64,000 nucleotides of DNA from CAZBDU01 sp964490725. GTDB lineage: Bacteria > Spirochaetota > Spirochaetia > SZUA-6 > DRHE01. Numbering within the stretch: the first letter of the stretch is position 1; the number at the start of each line of letters is the position of its first letter. The notes beneath the pieces are model-generated. The model saw only the letters and a program-made list of their open reading frames with translations, was not told the origin of the DNA and ran no database searches. Location: positions 56,505 to 120,504 of the forward strand of contig CAZBDU010000004.1 in NCBI GenBank assembly GCA_964490725.1. The letters are read 5' to 3'. Shown here piece after piece: positions 51,297-60,505 of the stretch. The position numbers and the translations under genes were made by a program.

Positions 51297-53642
51297 ATGC
51301 TGGACAGGGTGCTGGAATCGCTCCGCCGGGACCGGCGTTTCATGGCGGCGGTCACCGATTGGACGGTGCTGCCTGCCAGGGAGGGGAGCTACGTCGATTT
51401 CCCCCCGGACGTGGACCCGCGAATCCGCGAGTCCTATCGCGCCAGGGGCGTGAGCCGGCTGTTCAGTCACCAGGGCCGCACCTACGCCGAGGTGATGGGC
51501 GGCAGGAACGTGGTGGTGGTCACCCCCACCGCCTCGGGCAAGACCCTGTGCTACAACCTGCCGGTGCTCCAGACTCTGCTCAAAGACCCGCAGGCCAGGG
51601 CGATCTACCTGTTTCCCACCAAGGCGCTCTCCCAGGACCAGCAGTCGGAGCTCAACGAGATCCTGCTGGACCGGGAGCTGCCGGTGCGCATCTTCACCTA
51701 CGACGGCGATACCCCGCAGTCCATCCGCATCTCCGCGCGGGAGGAGGGCAGGGTGGTGATCACCAACCCCGACATGCTGCACACCGGCATCCTGCCGAAC
51801 CACCCCAAGTGGATCCGCTTCTTCCAGTCCCTGCGCTTCATCGTGATCGACGAGATCCACACCTACCGGGGGGTGTTCGGATCTCACATGACCAACCTGG
51901 TCCGCCGCCTGAAGCGGGTGGCCGCCTTCTACGGCGCCAGCCCCCAGTTCATCTGCTGCTCCGCCACCATCGGCAACCCCCGGGAGCTGGCCGAACGCAT
52001 CCTGGAGAAGCCGGTGACGCTGATCGACGAGAACGGCGCCCCCGGCGGCGAACGCCACTTCGTGCTCTACAACCCGCCCCTGGTGGACCCCGTGCAGGGG
52101 ATTAGGCGCGGGGTGGTGAAGGAGGCGCAGCGGCTGGCCTCTATGCTGCTGAAGCGGGGGGTGAAGACCATCGTCTTTGCCCGCTCCCGCCTGCGCACCG
52201 AGCTGATCGCCTCCTACATCCGCGGGTCCCTGGCCAACGTGTTCACCGAGAACAGTCACCTGAGGGTGGCCTCCTATCGGGGCGGCTACCTTCCCAACGA
52301 GCGGCGGGCCATCGAGCGGGGGCTGCGCTCCGGAGAGATCCAGGGAGTGGTCAGCACGACGGCGCTGGAGCTGGGCATCGACATCGGCGGGCTGGACGCC
52401 TCCGTCCTGGCCGGCTTCCCCGGCTCCATCGCCTCCTCCTGGCAGCAGGCCGGCCGGGCGGGCCGGCGCGCCGGGGTGTCGCTGTCCATCCTGATCGCCT
52501 CCGCCTCGCCCATCGACCAGTACATCATCCGCCACCCGGAGTATTTCTTCTCCCGCTCTCCGGAGTCCGGCTGGGTGGATCCGGACAACCTCTACATCCT
52601 CACCGACCAGCTCAAGTGCGCCGTCTTCGAGCTGCCGGTCTCGGAGGAGGAGACTCTTGCCTCCGACACGCGGGACCTGCTGGACTTCCTGGAGGAGGGA
52701 GGGGTGGTGCGGCGCACCGGGGGCAAGTGGTACTGGTCCGACCGCTCCTACCCGGCGGAGAAAGTCTCCCTGCGCAGCAGCGCACCCGGCAACGTGGTGA
52801 TCGTGGACGTCACGAGGGGCCGCCACACGGTGATCGGGGAGATGGACAAGCCGTCGGCCAAGATGATGATCTACAACGAGGCCATCTACCTGCACAGCGG
52901 CGATCAGTACGTGGTCCGCCAGCTGGACCTGGAGAACCAGCGCTGCTACGTGGAAGAGACCGACGTCAACTACTACACCGACTCCATAGTCAAGACGGAC
53001 ATCAAGCTGCTGGAGGAGGACGAGCGCGGCCCCCTCTGCGGCGCGGAGCTGCTTCTGGGGGACATCCTGGTGCGCACGCAGGCCACCAAGTACAAGAAGC
53101 TCAAGTTCGGCACCCATGAGAACGTGGGCTACGGGGAGATCGACCTGCCGCCGGAGGAGATGCACACGCGGGCGGCCGTGCTTCTCTTCCAGGGCGACAC
53201 CGCCGCCGGCAGGGCGTTCTCCAGCGTAGCCGAGCCCGCCAAGCCTGCCGTGCTGCGCAGCCTGGGAACGCTGGTACGCAACATCGCACCGGTCTTCCTG
53301 CTCTGCGACGTGCGGGACCTGGGGATCTCCGAGCGCCTCAAGGACCCCGCCTTCGAGTGTCCGGCGCTCATCGTCTACGACAGCTACCCGGGCGGGACGG
53401 GACTTGCCGAGGGGTTCCGCGAGAACGCGGGAAGCATCCTGGCCGGAGCGCTGGAGCTGGTGGCCGGATGCGCCTGCCGGCGGGGCTGCCCCTCCTGCAT
53501 CGGACCCGCCGAGCCGGCGGGCCTGGCGGGGGAGGGGGCTGCCCCGCCGCCAGATCACGCCCCACCACCCGGCGGGGGTGAGCTCAACGCCAAAGCCGAG
53601 GTGATCCGGCTGCTCCAGGGCTGGACGGCGGAGGAGCGATAG
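51297..53642 (+). CDS. mrfA: DEAD/DEAH-box helicase, MrfA (YprA) type
   Basis: ATG at 51297 follows GGGAGGGGA; the product is 781 residues. Helicase motifs are complete: Walker A TPTASGKT (Lys82), motif II DEIH in VIDEIHTYRG, motif III SAT, motif V TTALELGIDIGGLD and motif VI QQAGRAGRRAG. The C-terminal half has the DUF1998 region and a Cys cluster, CACRRGCPSC. This is the layout of Bacillus subtilis MrfA, which with the nuclease MrfB repairs mitomycin-C DNA damage outside the UvrABC route. The next gene, one base away, is the MrfB-type nuclease, which supports the assignment strongly. Confidence 0.9.
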   Translation: MLDRVLESLRRDRRFMAAVTDWTVLPAREGSYVDFPPDVDPRIRESYRARGVSRLFSHQGRTYAEVMGGRNVVVVTPTASGKTLCYNLPVLQTLLKDPQARAIYLFPTKALSQDQQSELNEILLDRELPVRIFTYDGDTPQSIRISAREEGRVVITNPDMLHTGILPNHPKWIRFFQSLRFIVIDEIHTYRGVFGSHMTNLVRRLKRVAAFYGASPQFICCSATIGNPRELAERILEKPVTLIDENGAPGGERHFVLYNPPLVDPVQGIRRGVVKEAQRLASMLLKRGVKTIVFARSRLRTELIASYIRGSLANVFTENSHLRVASYRGGYLPNERRAIERGLRSGEIQGVVSTTALELGIDIGGLDASVLAGFPGSIASSWQQAGRAGRRAGVSLSILIASASPIDQYIIRHPEYFFSRSPESGWVDPDNLYILTDQLKCAVFELPVSEEETLASDTRDLLDFLEEGGVVRRTGGKWYWSDRSYPAEKVSLRSSAPGNVVIVDVTRGRHTVIGEMDKPSAKMMIYNEAIYLHSGDQYVVRQLDLENQRCYVEETDVNYYTDSIVKTDIKLLEEDERGPLCGAELLLGDILVRTQATKYKKLKFGTHENVGYGEIDLPPEEMHTRAAVLLFQGDTAAGRAFSSVAEPAKPAVLRSLGTLVRNIAPVFLLCDVRDLGISERLKDPAFECPALIVYDSYPGGTGLAEGFRENAGSILAGALELVAGCACRRGCPSCIGPAEPAGLAGEGAAPPPDHAPPPGGGELNAKAEVIRLLQGWTAEER

Positions 53643-53643
53643 A

Positions 53644-54807
53644 GTGGACCGGGCTGCGCTGCTCAGAAGGTTGGGGGACCGGGGCGGAGCGGGCCGCGGC
53701 CCGGTCCCCCAAAGGGCGGGCAGGGATGCCTGCCTGCCGGAGCCTTTCCCCCCCGACAGCGGCTGGGAGCGGGTGGGGCCCCACACCTTCCGGCGGAGCT
53801 TCGCAGGGACCGGGGCGCCGGCGGACGGCGGCCCCGCCGGGGAGCAGCAGCACCCCGGCGGGCGGCTGGCGCCCGAGGGGTGCGCCCGGGAGGAGCTGCT
53901 GTTCTTCGATACGGAAACCACCGGCCTGTCCGGGGGCGCGGGCAGCCATGTCTTTCTGGTCGGTTTTGCCTGGCTCACTCCCGGGGGGGTGGAGGGTGAG
54001 CAGTTGTTCCTGGGGGATTTTCCCGGGGAGCCGGAGTTCCTGGAGCTGATCCAGCGGCGCCTGGCCCAGGGACGGATCTTCGTCTCCTACAACGGCAAGA
54101 CCTTCGACGCGCATCTGCTGCGCACGCGCTTCCTTCTGAACGGGATGCGCCTCTGCCTGGAACGCCAGATCGACCTGCTCCACCTGGTGCGCCGCTTCTG
54201 GAAGCATGCACTGACGGACTGCTCGCTCACCACGGTGGAGCGGGAGCTTCTGGGCACCGAGCGCAGCGGCGACCTGGCGGGGTGGGAGGTGCCGGAGGTG
54301 TACCTGGAGTACCTGCGCAGCGGCAGGGTGGAGCGCCTGGGGGGGGTGGCCGAGCACAATCGCAGGGACGTGCTCTCCCTGGTGGAGCTGTACGGGATGG
54401 TGGACGGCATGCTCGGCTCCGGCCGCCCGCAGCGGGGAAGCGACGCGGTCGCGCTGGGCGGGTATCTGCTGCAGCGGGGACGGCGGCAGGGCCTGCAGAT
54501 CCTTGCGGAGGCGTTCCGGGCCGGGGACCAGCGGGCCGGCCGCCTCTTGAGCCTGCACTACAAGCGGGCGGGGCGCTGGGAGCCGGCGCGGGAGGTGTGG
54601 GAGGCCATGTGCCGCCGGCGCAGCCCCTTCGCCGCGCTGGAGCTGGCCAAGTACCACGAGCATCGCCGCGCGGATGCATCGGAGGCGCTGCGCTGGGTGC
54701 AGACCCTTCTGTCGTGGAACCTGCCCCTTTCGGGGCGCGATCGGCAGGAGCTCGCCGTGCGCCGGCGGCGCCTGGAAGGAAAGATCCTCAGAGCTGGTAG
54801 TAGCTGA
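53644..54807 (+). CDS. mrfB: Ribonuclease H-like exonuclease, MrfB (YprB) type
   Basis: GTG at 53644 directly follows the helicase stop. The 387-residue protein has a proline/glycine-rich N-terminal 80 residues, then a DEDD-type nuclease: FFDTETTGLSGGAGSHVFLV (first two acidic ligands), ILFVSYNGKTFDAHL-type (IFVSYNGKTFDAHLL) and EHNRRDVLSLVEL (final Asp). A C-terminal TPR-like helical part (EAFRAGDQRAGRLLSLHYKR) follows, as in YprB. In Bacillus it degrades DNA near the lesion after MrfA action. The last 20 bases overlap the convergent GNAT gene. Confidence 0.9.
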   Translation: MDRAALLRRLGDRGGAGRGPVPQRAGRDACLPEPFPPDSGWERVGPHTFRRSFAGTGAPADGGPAGEQQHPGGRLAPEGCAREELLFFDTETTGLSGGAGSHVFLVGFAWLTPGGVEGEQLFLGDFPGEPEFLELIQRRLAQGRIFVSYNGKTFDAHLLRTRFLLNGMRLCLERQIDLLHLVRRFWKHALTDCSLTTVERELLGTERSGDLAGWEVPEVYLEYLRSGRVERLGGVAEHNRRDVLSLVELYGMVDGMLGSGRPQRGSDAVALGGYLLQRGRRQGLQILAEAFRAGDQRAGRLLSLHYKRAGRWEPAREVWEAMCRRRSPFAALELAKYHEHRRADASEALRWVQTLLSWNLPLSGRDRQELAVRRRRLEGKILRAGSS

Positions 54808-55633
54808 TCCGGTAGCCGCCCACCATCCGGAATCCCAGGGCGCGGTACAGGGCCACCGCAGCGGCGTTGGCCTTCTTCACGAACAAGGTGGCGGTCTCCC
54901 TGTCCCGGAAGATGCGCTCCAGGAGCTCCTGCATCACCAGGAAGCCGATTCCCCTGTTCCGGTGCTCGACCACCGTGAACACCCCTCCGATCTGGTCGCA
55001 GGACAGCCCCCGGGCGTTGGTTCCGGCCTTGGCCAGGGGTCGGCCCTCCAGCTCGGCTACCACCACGATCTCCTCGCGGAGCATGCGCCGCAGGTTGGCC
55101 ATGGTGGTCTGCTCGTGGAACCGCTCCGGGGAAAGCACCACCTCCTCCAGCTCGTAGTCGCGCTGCAGCGGGTAGAGGGAGCGCAGGTCCTCGGGGCGCG
55201 CCCGGCGGACGGTCACTCCTTCCAGGACCCGCCGGGATGGGGCGCAGCGGTGCTCCTCACGGCGAAGCATCATCAGGTGGTAGTCCACTGCCGCCCGGGG
55301 CCGCCTGGAAATGCACCCCTCCACCCAGGCCACGTCCTGGGCCGAGCCCACCACCGAGTGCAGCGAGGAGCCGGGGCGGACCTCCAACGGAGGCGTGTCG
55401 GAGGCGGCGGCATCGAGCAGCGGCAGCAGCAATCCCGCCGAAAAGAGCACCGCTCCGCGTATGTTCCCGCCATCGGGCAGGACGAACAGGGGCGACTGCA
55501 CCCGCGGCGGGATGACCACTTCCCGGTCCCGGCGCAGCCGCGAGGACAGGTGAACGGACTTCCATTCCAGATGCAGAAGAAAACGCCGCAGCGCCGCCAG
55601 GTCGGCGGCGCGGGCCCTGCGCCATGCCTTCAT
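54788..55633 (-). CDS. GNAT-family N-acetyltransferase
   Basis: This 281-residue protein has an N-terminal helical domain of about 125 residues and a C-terminal GNAT fold. The acetyl-CoA loop is GVFTVVEHRNRGIGFLVMQE (R-x-x-G-I-G) and the closing motif is LFVKKANAAAVALYRALGFR. The acceptor is unknown. It is the last gene of the trxB operon, 19 bases after the GH3 gene. Confidence 0.85.
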   Translation of the reverse strand: MKAWRRARAADLAALRRFLLHLEWKSVHLSSRLRRDREVVIPPRVQSPLFVLPDGGNIRGAVLFSAGLLLPLLDAAASDTPPLEVRPGSSLHSVVGSAQDVAWVEGCISRRPRAAVDYHLMMLRREEHRCAPSRRVLEGVTVRRARPEDLRSLYPLQRDYELEEVVLSPERFHEQTTMANLRRMLREEIVVVAELEGRPLAKAGTNARGLSCDQIGGVFTVVEHRNRGIGFLVMQELLERIFRDRETATLFVKKANAAAVALYRALGFRMVGGYRISYYQL

Positions 55634-55652
55634 GAATGCGGCTCCAACGTCC

Positions 55653-57350
55653 CTACTGCCCCAGAAAGTCCACGGGCAGGATACCCTCGGCGGGGAAATC
55701 CCCGGCCAGGGCGGCGAATCCGGCCCGGAAGGACTCGGCGAAGGTTCCGTACACCGCCAGGGAGGTACCCACCCAGCTCACGTCCCGCAGGTAGACCGGC
55801 GAAAGCGTGGAGATCACGATGATGCGGTCCGCCAGGTCCCGCATGGCCTCCAGGACATCCAGGCTGTTGTAGTTGGCCAGGCAGAAGATCACCGTGTCGT
55901 AGCGGGCGGCGAGGGCCGGCAGCGTGGTGGCATCCTCCGGCCTGGCGTGATAGAAAGGCGAATAGGGAAAGAGCCGCACATCCGCCTGCGGGAAGCGACG
56001 CCTGCCCTGATCCAGGAAATCCTGGAATTGTCCCAGCAGAAGCACCCTTTCGCCCTTGCCGGGCCGATAGGGCAGCCTGGCGCCCCGGATCAGGGTGACG
56101 CTCCGGGCGGCGCTCTCGGCAAAGAACTTCGCCGCCCCGGGGGCGGGAATGGCCGCGGCTGCTTCCGCCTCCAGGGGAAAGCGGTCCCGCTTGAACACCC
56201 GGATCTTGAGGCGCAGGATGCGGGCCGCGGACTCCTGGAGCAGCTCCCGCAGCTCCGGGTCCGCCGCCAGCCGCCGGCGCAGGTATTCCCAGCTTTCCTC
56301 CTGAACGCGGGGCGTGTGGGAGATCAGGATCACGTCGTTGCCTGCCTGGATGGCTTTCAGGCCCGCCTCGGGGGTGGTGAGCCCGCCGCTCAGGACCCCG
56401 TTCATCTCCATGTCATCGGTGACCAGCACCCCGTCGAAGCCGATCCGGCGGCGCAGCACGTCCCGGATCAGCAGGGGCGAAAGCGAAGCGGGGGTCCTGT
56501 CCCCCAGCACCTGGGGGAATGCCAGGTGGCCGCTCATGATGGCCGGCAGCCCCTCCTTGACGAGCACGCGGTAGGGCAGGAGCTCCCGTTCCCACATCGT
56601 GGTGAAAGGGATGTCGATTACCGGCAGCGCCCCGTGGGAGTCCTTGTCCGCGCTGCCGTGGCCCGGGTAGTGCTTGGCCGTGGAGATCACCCCGGTGCTG
56701 GCCAGGCCCTTGAAATAGGCCAGCGCCAGCATGGCGGTGGCTTTCGGGTCCGAGGAAAAGGAGCGGGGACCGATGACGCTGGCCCGGGGATTGGAGTAGA
56801 CGTCGGTGGTGGGGGCGAAGTTCATGTTGATGCCCAGGGAGCGCAGCTCCTCACCGATGTAGTGCCCGGTGAGGAACGCGTCCCGGGGGAGCGCCGTGGC
56901 GCCCAGGGCTATGTTCCCCGGGGTCTCGGAGGTTCGCCCCTTGATGTGCCGGACCCAGCCTCCCTCCTGATCGGTGGAAACGAGCAGGGGAATCCCCAGC
57001 CGGCTCTGTCGCGCGGCGGCCTGCATGCGGGCTATGCTTGCGGCCAGCTCGCGCAGGCTGCTCACGTTGCGGCTGAAGATCTTGACTCCCCCCAGGCCGC
57101 GCTGGCCGATCCACCTCAGAAACTCCGGGGAGGGTTCCATTCCCCGGTAACCCAGCATGAGCACCTGCCCCAGGAGCTCCTGGTCGGTCATGGCCTCCAC
57201 CAGGCTCTGGACCAGCTGTTCCGCCGGAGCCTCGTCCCAGAAGGAGGGGCTGGCGGTGGAACGGTCGCTGTGGCCGGGGAAGGCGGTCACGACCAGCAGG
57301 ATCGCCGCGATCGCCCCGCGGCGCAGGCGGCTCAGAACATCAGGTTCCAT
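55653..57350 (-). CDS. Glycoside hydrolase family 3 (NagZ-like), exported
   Basis: This 565-residue enzyme begins with a membrane-targeting helix (LRRGAIAAILLVVTAFPGHS), so it is probably exported or anchored. The NagZ-type loop KHYPGHGSADKDSHGALP carries the Asp-His catalytic pair, and VLVTDDMEMNGVL holds the Asp nucleophile. GH3 enzymes with this loop remove N-acetylglucosamine from peptidoglycan or chitin fragments. The C-terminal domain (VTLIRGARLPYRPGKGERVL) is also present. Its start lies within the end of the lipoate ligase gene (19-base overlap). Confidence 0.9.
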   Translation of the reverse strand: MEPDVLSRLRRGAIAAILLVVTAFPGHSDRSTASPSFWDEAPAEQLVQSLVEAMTDQELLGQVLMLGYRGMEPSPEFLRWIGQRGLGGVKIFSRNVSSLRELAASIARMQAAARQSRLGIPLLVSTDQEGGWVRHIKGRTSETPGNIALGATALPRDAFLTGHYIGEELRSLGINMNFAPTTDVYSNPRASVIGPRSFSSDPKATAMLALAYFKGLASTGVISTAKHYPGHGSADKDSHGALPVIDIPFTTMWERELLPYRVLVKEGLPAIMSGHLAFPQVLGDRTPASLSPLLIRDVLRRRIGFDGVLVTDDMEMNGVLSGGLTTPEAGLKAIQAGNDVILISHTPRVQEESWEYLRRRLAADPELRELLQESAARILRLKIRVFKRDRFPLEAEAAAAIPAPGAAKFFAESAARSVTLIRGARLPYRPGKGERVLLLGQFQDFLDQGRRRFPQADVRLFPYSPFYHARPEDATTLPALAARYDTVIFCLANYNSLDVLEAMRDLADRIIVISTLSPVYLRDVSWVGTSLAVYGTFAESFRAGFAALAGDFPAEGILPVDFLGQ

Positions 57351-58141
57351 GCGTCTCCCGCGTAGCGGCTGCGCCGCAGCTCCTCCGCCAGCTCCTCTTC
57401 GCGGCGGCTCAATCCGTCCCTCTCCAACGTTGCGCCCTGCTCCGCCAGGGCCTCGGCGAATCCTTCCGAGAACACCTCCACGGCCTCCTGGAAGGCAACC
57501 TCCCTGCCCAGCTCGCCGGCCAGCGAGCTGGCCTGCAGCTCCTCCGCACCCTCCGGGAGGCTCAGGTAGCAGCGGATGCGGGTGTAGGAGTGGTCCAGGG
57601 GGATGGCGCCATGCTGAAGAGAGGCGTGCCTGCCGATCATCTGAGCGCTGCCGATGAGCTTGTGCGCATCGCTGCCTTCGATCTCGTACTCCCCCGTGGA
57701 GGCGAAGCAGTCCGGGTTGTGCGGGCTGCCCTGCCGGCTCCTGGCGGAGATCCCCCGCACCCCCAGCTTTGCCAGCCCGCGGAGGAGGAGCCCGGCGATG
57801 AGACGGTAGACCTCCCTCTTGCCGAAGGGCTCTCCATGCCCGCGTCCCAGCACGACGGCATAGGTCAGCTCCCGGTCGTGGAGCACCGCCTGTCCGCCGG
57901 TGGGTCTGCGCACCAGCGTGACGCCCTCGGCCTCCATGCGGGACCGGTTCAGCCGCTCCCGGACCCGCTGGAACCTGCCCAGGGAGAGAGTCGGCGGGGA
58001 AAAACCGTACAGCCTGACCACCGGCGAACTCTCCCCCTCACCGACGAGGCGGTAGAGGGCCTCGTCCACGGCCATGTTGGCCTGCCCATGCATAGCCGGG
58101 TGCAGGATCAGTCGCACCCTCAGGCCCTTGCGCAGGGTCAC
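57332..58141 (-). CDS. Lipoate-protein ligase A-like / octanoyltransferase
   Basis: GTG at 58141 overlaps the trxB stop (GTGA) and gives a 269-residue protein of the biotin/lipoate ligase family. Family motifs are RLYGFSPPTLSLGRFQ, VRRPTGGQAVLHDRELTYAV and the Lys in DAHKLIGSAQMIGRHASLQH. It attaches lipoate or octanoate to E2 or H proteins. LplA and LipM cannot be told apart from sequence alone. A disrupted E2 is found elsewhere in this window, so its target must be encoded elsewhere. Confidence 0.88.
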   Translation of the reverse strand: MTLRKGLRVRLILHPAMHGQANMAVDEALYRLVGEGESSPVVRLYGFSPPTLSLGRFQRVRERLNRSRMEAEGVTLVRRPTGGQAVLHDRELTYAVVLGRGHGEPFGKREVYRLIAGLLLRGLAKLGVRGISARSRQGSPHNPDCFASTGEYEIEGSDAHKLIGSAQMIGRHASLQHGAIPLDHSYTRIRCYLSLPEGAEELQASSLAGELGREVAFQEAVEVFSEGFAEALAEQGATLERDGLSRREEELAEELRRSRYAGDAWNLMF

Positions 58142-59076
58142 TCGTAGGCCTCTCCCCGCAGGTCGTCGATGAACTGGGAGGCTGCGTGCGCGGCGATGGC
58201 GCCTTCGCCGGCGGCCACCACCAGCTGGCGAAAGGGAGTGGAGCGCACGTCGCCGGCGGCGAAGAGGCCGGGAATGCTGGTCTCCATCCGCTGGTTGGTG
58301 ACGATGTACCCGCCGGCGTCCAGCTCGATCCCTTCGACCAGGCGGGTCTGGGGCACCGAGCCGATGAAGACGAAGACCGCCGCGAACTCCTCCTCGTAGC
58401 TCCTGTCCTCCACGTTGTTGCGCAGCGCCACCCGCTCCACCCTGGAGTTTCCCGTGACCTGCTCCAGCTCGGTGTTGAAGCGCACCTGGATGTGTGGATT
58501 CCTGAGCACCCGTTCGGCCAGCGACCGCTGCGCGCGGAGGCGGTCCCGCCGGTGAACCAGAACGATGGAATCGCTCAGGTTCGACAGGAAAGTGGACTCG
58601 TCGCAGGCGGCGTCCCCGCCGCCCACCACCAGCATCCTCTTCCCCTTGAAGAAGGGCCCGTCGCAGGTGGCGCAATAGGAAACGCCGCGGCCGGTGAACT
58701 CCCTTTCGCCGGGCACCCCCAGGATCCTGTGCTTGGCGCCGGTGGCCAGGATCACCGTGTAGGAGGTGAGCTCTCCATGGTCCGTGTCGACGTGAAACAG
58801 GCCGTCCTGCCGGTGCACCCGGCGGACGCTCCAGTTCTCGATCTGCGCGCCGAAATGGATAGCCTGCTCCTCGAACCTCTGGCTGAGCTCTATGCCGGGA
58901 ATGGGCTGCGGAAACCCGGGGTAGTTCTCCAGGTTGTCGATGATCAGGCACTGCCCCCCCGAGGCCATCTCCTCCAGAACCAGGGCGTTCAGGTTGGCCC
59001 TGGCCGCGTACTGGGCGGCTGCCAGGCCGGCGGCGCCGGCGCCTATGACCACGACATCCCGGTCTGCCTTGTGCAT
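58138..59076 (-). CDS. trxB: Thioredoxin reductase
   Basis: This 312-residue flavoprotein has the FAD site VVVIGAGAAGLAAAQYAARA, the NADPH site MLVVGGGDAACDESTFLSNL and the redox-active CATC (SYCATCDGPFF). The FAD-closing stretch is PGLFAAGDVRSTPFRQLVVA. It reduces thioredoxin with NADPH. It is the first gene of trxB-lipoate ligase-GH3-GNAT, in which starts and stops overlap. Confidence 0.93.
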   Translation of the reverse strand: MHKADRDVVVIGAGAAGLAAAQYAARANLNALVLEEMASGGQCLIIDNLENYPGFPQPIPGIELSQRFEEQAIHFGAQIENWSVRRVHRQDGLFHVDTDHGELTSYTVILATGAKHRILGVPGEREFTGRGVSYCATCDGPFFKGKRMLVVGGGDAACDESTFLSNLSDSIVLVHRRDRLRAQRSLAERVLRNPHIQVRFNTELEQVTGNSRVERVALRNNVEDRSYEEEFAAVFVFIGSVPQTRLVEGIELDAGGYIVTNQRMETSIPGLFAAGDVRSTPFRQLVVAAGEGAIAAHAASQFIDDLRGEAYE

Positions 59077-59191
59077 GCGAAAACCTCCATATGGACGTAC
59101 ACCGAGCGCCGGGCCCCGCGGGCCCGCAGCGTCTGCCTGGAATCTGCGCTGCGGCTTGATCTGTCTCTAAAATACCAATAAATTGGCGATC

Positions 59192-60502
59192 ATGGAACAG
59201 CTCAGGCCGGCCGTTCTGGCCCTGGCGGCGGCGCTGTTGCTCGCCGGCGCCCCGGTCTGGACGCAGAACGCCCAGGCCGCCACGGCCGCAGAGGCGGAGG
59301 TGCGGCTCGAGCCGCTGCCTCTGGCGGTGAGCCTGGGCCAGGCCGCCGTACCGCTGGACCTGGAGCGGTTCGTGGAGGCGGCGCTTGCCTTTTCGGGCGC
59401 CAGCCGGGAGGAGGCGGAGCAGGCACGAGGGGCGCTGGCGGCCGCCTCGGCGCGCATTGCGGCGGAGGTTTCCGCAGAGAGCCCCGAGAGGGCGGCGGAG
59501 AAGGTGTTGGAGCTGATGCACCGCGACCTGCTCACCTCCTACCGCGAGAGACAGACCCGGCTGGACACCCTGCTGGCGGAAGGCACCTTCAACTGCGTCT
59601 CCTCCGCGGTGCTGTACAGCGCGCTGTTGAAGTCGTTGGGCTTCAGGGTGTGGGGCGTGCGGACCTCGGACCACGCCTTCAGCCGCCTCCAGGCGGGGGA
59701 GCGGGCCTACGACGTGGAGACCACCTCACCGTTCGGCTTCGACCCGGGGTCCCGCAGGGAGTTCAGCGACAGCTTCGGCAAGGTCACGGGGTACGCCTAC
59801 GTGCCGCCCGGCAACTACAGCCAGCGCAGAGAGATCGATGGACGGGAGCTGCTGGTCCTGATCCTCTACAACCGGCAGGCTTTCCTGAGCGAGGAGCGCC
59901 GCTACGCGGAGGCGGTGCCTCCGGCGGTGGACGCCTACGCGGCGCTGGGGAACAAGGAAGCCTACGATCGCCTGATCACCTCGCTGCTGAACCTGGCCTC
60001 CTGGTACGGCCTGCACCGGCAGTTCGACCAGGCCCTGGCGTTCATGCAGCGCGCCGCCTCGCGGTTCCCGGAGGAGCCGCGCCTGAGCGCCCTGGTCCGT
60101 GACCTGACCCACAACCGGATCGTGACCCTGATCGAGGAGGGACGGCTGGAGGATGCGGAGGCGGTGCTGGGCCGCGCCCGGGAGGCGGGGACGCTGGACG
60201 CCGGGCTGTGGAAGACCCTGACGGTCTACCTCTACCAGGTGCGGGCCCGGGAGCTTTCGCGCCGGGACTACCTGGAAGCGGCGCGGCTGATCGCCAGGGC
60301 CATGACCGCGGTGGGGCAGGTGGGCGAGCTCACGCGCAGCTTCGAGGTGTACACGCACAATCAGGTGGTGCGCCTGACCCAGGGGGGGCGGCTCCAGGAA
60401 GCCCTCGAGGTGGCCGAGGAGGGCCTGCGGACCCTGCCGCAGAGCTCGCTGCTGGCCAGGGATCGGTCCCTGCTGCAGGCCAGGCTGCAGCAGACACGGT
60501 AG
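59192..60502 (+). CDS. Exported transglutaminase-like and TPR protein
   Basis: ATG at 59192 gives 436 residues with a signal peptide (LAAALLLAGAPVWTQNAQAA). A transglutaminase-like core has a complete candidate triad: Cys135 (NCVSSAVLYSALLKSLG), His161 (SDHAFSRL) and Asp174 (AYDVETTSPFG). The C-terminal half is made of TPR-like helices (YAALGNKEAYDRLITSLLNL; EALEVAEEGLRTLPQSSLLA). Proteins of this type process or cross-link peptides in the periplasm, but the substrate here is unknown. It is divergent from trxB. Confidence 0.78.
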   Translation: MEQLRPAVLALAAALLLAGAPVWTQNAQAATAAEAEVRLEPLPLAVSLGQAAVPLDLERFVEAALAFSGASREEAEQARGALAAASARIAAEVSAESPERAAEKVLELMHRDLLTSYRERQTRLDTLLAEGTFNCVSSAVLYSALLKSLGFRVWGVRTSDHAFSRLQAGERAYDVETTSPFGFDPGSRREFSDSFGKVTGYAYVPPGNYSQRREIDGRELLVLILYNRQAFLSEERRYAEAVPPAVDAYAALGNKEAYDRLITSLLNLASWYGLHRQFDQALAFMQRAASRFPEEPRLSALVRDLTHNRIVTLIEEGRLEDAEAVLGRAREAGTLDAGLWKTLTVYLYQVRARELSRRDYLEAARLIARAMTAVGQVGELTRSFEVYTHNQVVRLTQGGRLQEALEVAEEGLRTLPQSSLLARDRSLLQARLQQTR

Positions 60503-60505
60503 CTG

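Noticed and set aside
49857..53978. Very long open frame on the minus strand across glgC, the divergent spacer and the helicase
   Set aside because: Only the part up to 51137 is glgC; the remainder is Pro/Arg/Gly-rich shadow sequence opposite the well-supported helicase, caused by high GC.
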